Both the position numbers and the translations under genes were made by a program. The notes beneath the pieces were generated by a model. The model made no database searches and was not told where the DNA came from. It was given only the letters and a program-made list of their open reading frames with translations. A stretch of DNA of 64,000 bases from contig NZ_WFIY01000004.1 in NCBI RefSeq assembly GCF_009729545.1, forward strand, positions 718,001 through 782,000. The letters run 5' to 3'. This DNA comes from Acidianus infernus (lineage in GTDB: Archaea > Thermoproteota > Thermoprotei_A > Sulfolobales > Sulfolobaceae). Of this stretch, positions 63,911-64,000 are shown piece after piece (within the stretch, counting starts at the first letter, position 1; every line of letters begins with the position of its first letter).

Positions 63911-64000
63911 ATGCTAATCTCGTTAACGTATTTAAAACTCAAAGAGATGTCTAGAAAACATAATATAGAAAAAGCAAAGAAATTAATAAAAACTGCAAAA
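63911..64000 (+). CDS. Unknown protein, 3' part outside window
   Basis: The first 30 codons read MLISLTYLKLKEMSRKHNIE and continue with lysine-rich sequence to the window edge. GGTGAAAG lies a few bases before the ATG and inside the reverse gyrase end, so it is the next gene of that operon. The family cannot be told from this fragment. Confidence 0.55.
   Translation, partial: MLISLTYLKLKEMSRKHNIEKAKKLIKTAK

Overview
The window is chromosomal DNA from a thermoacidophilic crenarchaeon of the order Sulfolobales. The evidence is an AT-rich genome, Rpo13, a split RNA polymerase (A'/A''), the PCNA1 and PCNA3 subunits of a heterotrimeric clamp, reverse gyrase, a tetraether lipid synthase, an intron inside cbf5, and GGTG-type ribosome binding sites mixed with leaderless TATA-driven starts. 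The genus cannot be fixed from the sequence alone; the Acidianus/Sulfurisphaera side of the family is a guess.

Layout. 1-9.7 kb: amino acid genes (threonine deaminase, cut by the window edge; prephenate dehydratase with a damaged start), a fused siroheme decarboxylase, an FAD dehydrogenase, then a purine cluster (purA, two tandem purP, purB), an intron-containing tRNA-Thr and thiL. 9.8-16.1 kb: the radical-SAM tetraether synthase, a riboflavin reductase, a small operon with a degenerate metallo-beta-lactamase-fold protein, gatB, cdd and upp. 16.1-31.8 kb: a dense information-processing block: S28e, L24e, Ndk, aIF5B, malic enzyme, RpoH-B-A'-A'', L30e, NusA, S12, S7, EF-1A and S10.

31.8-35.6 kb is the only accessory island. 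It lies between two nearly identical tRNA-Ser genes in inverted orientation and also holds tRNA-Asp, one large unrecognised gene, a probable TnpB/IS605-type RNA remnant without its transposase, and decayed coding fragments. 35.6-42 kb: an RsmC-like methyltransferase, Cbf5 with a 20-nt archaeal pre-mRNA intron, L14e, an Lhr-type helicase, a membrane-anchored HerA-like ATPase and Rpo13. 42-49.8 kb: PCNA1, a riboflavin operon (ribB-ribC-ribH-arfA plus an amidohydrolase), two membrane proteins, cobyrinate diamide synthase and PCNA3. 49.8-56.6 kb: two-part methionine synthase, S15, RNase HI, CbiX, S6e, aIF2-gamma, a PIN-domain protein, Rpo7, Spt4 and dephospho-CoA kinase. 56.6-64 kb: a C/D box sRNA overlapping the apgM stop codon, apgM, Cdc48 and, divergently, reverse gyrase; a last gene runs off the end.

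The bulk is core genome in tight operons with 1-30 bp overlaps. The observations that most deserve a second look are the island gene and its TnpB-less RNA remnant, the cbf5 intron whose removal creates the catalytic Asp codon, the C/D sRNA, the membrane HerA ATPase, the inactivated beta-lactamase-fold protein, the amidohydrolase in the riboflavin operon, and single AT boxes placed midway between divergent leaderless genes (purP/purB and cdc48/reverse gyrase).
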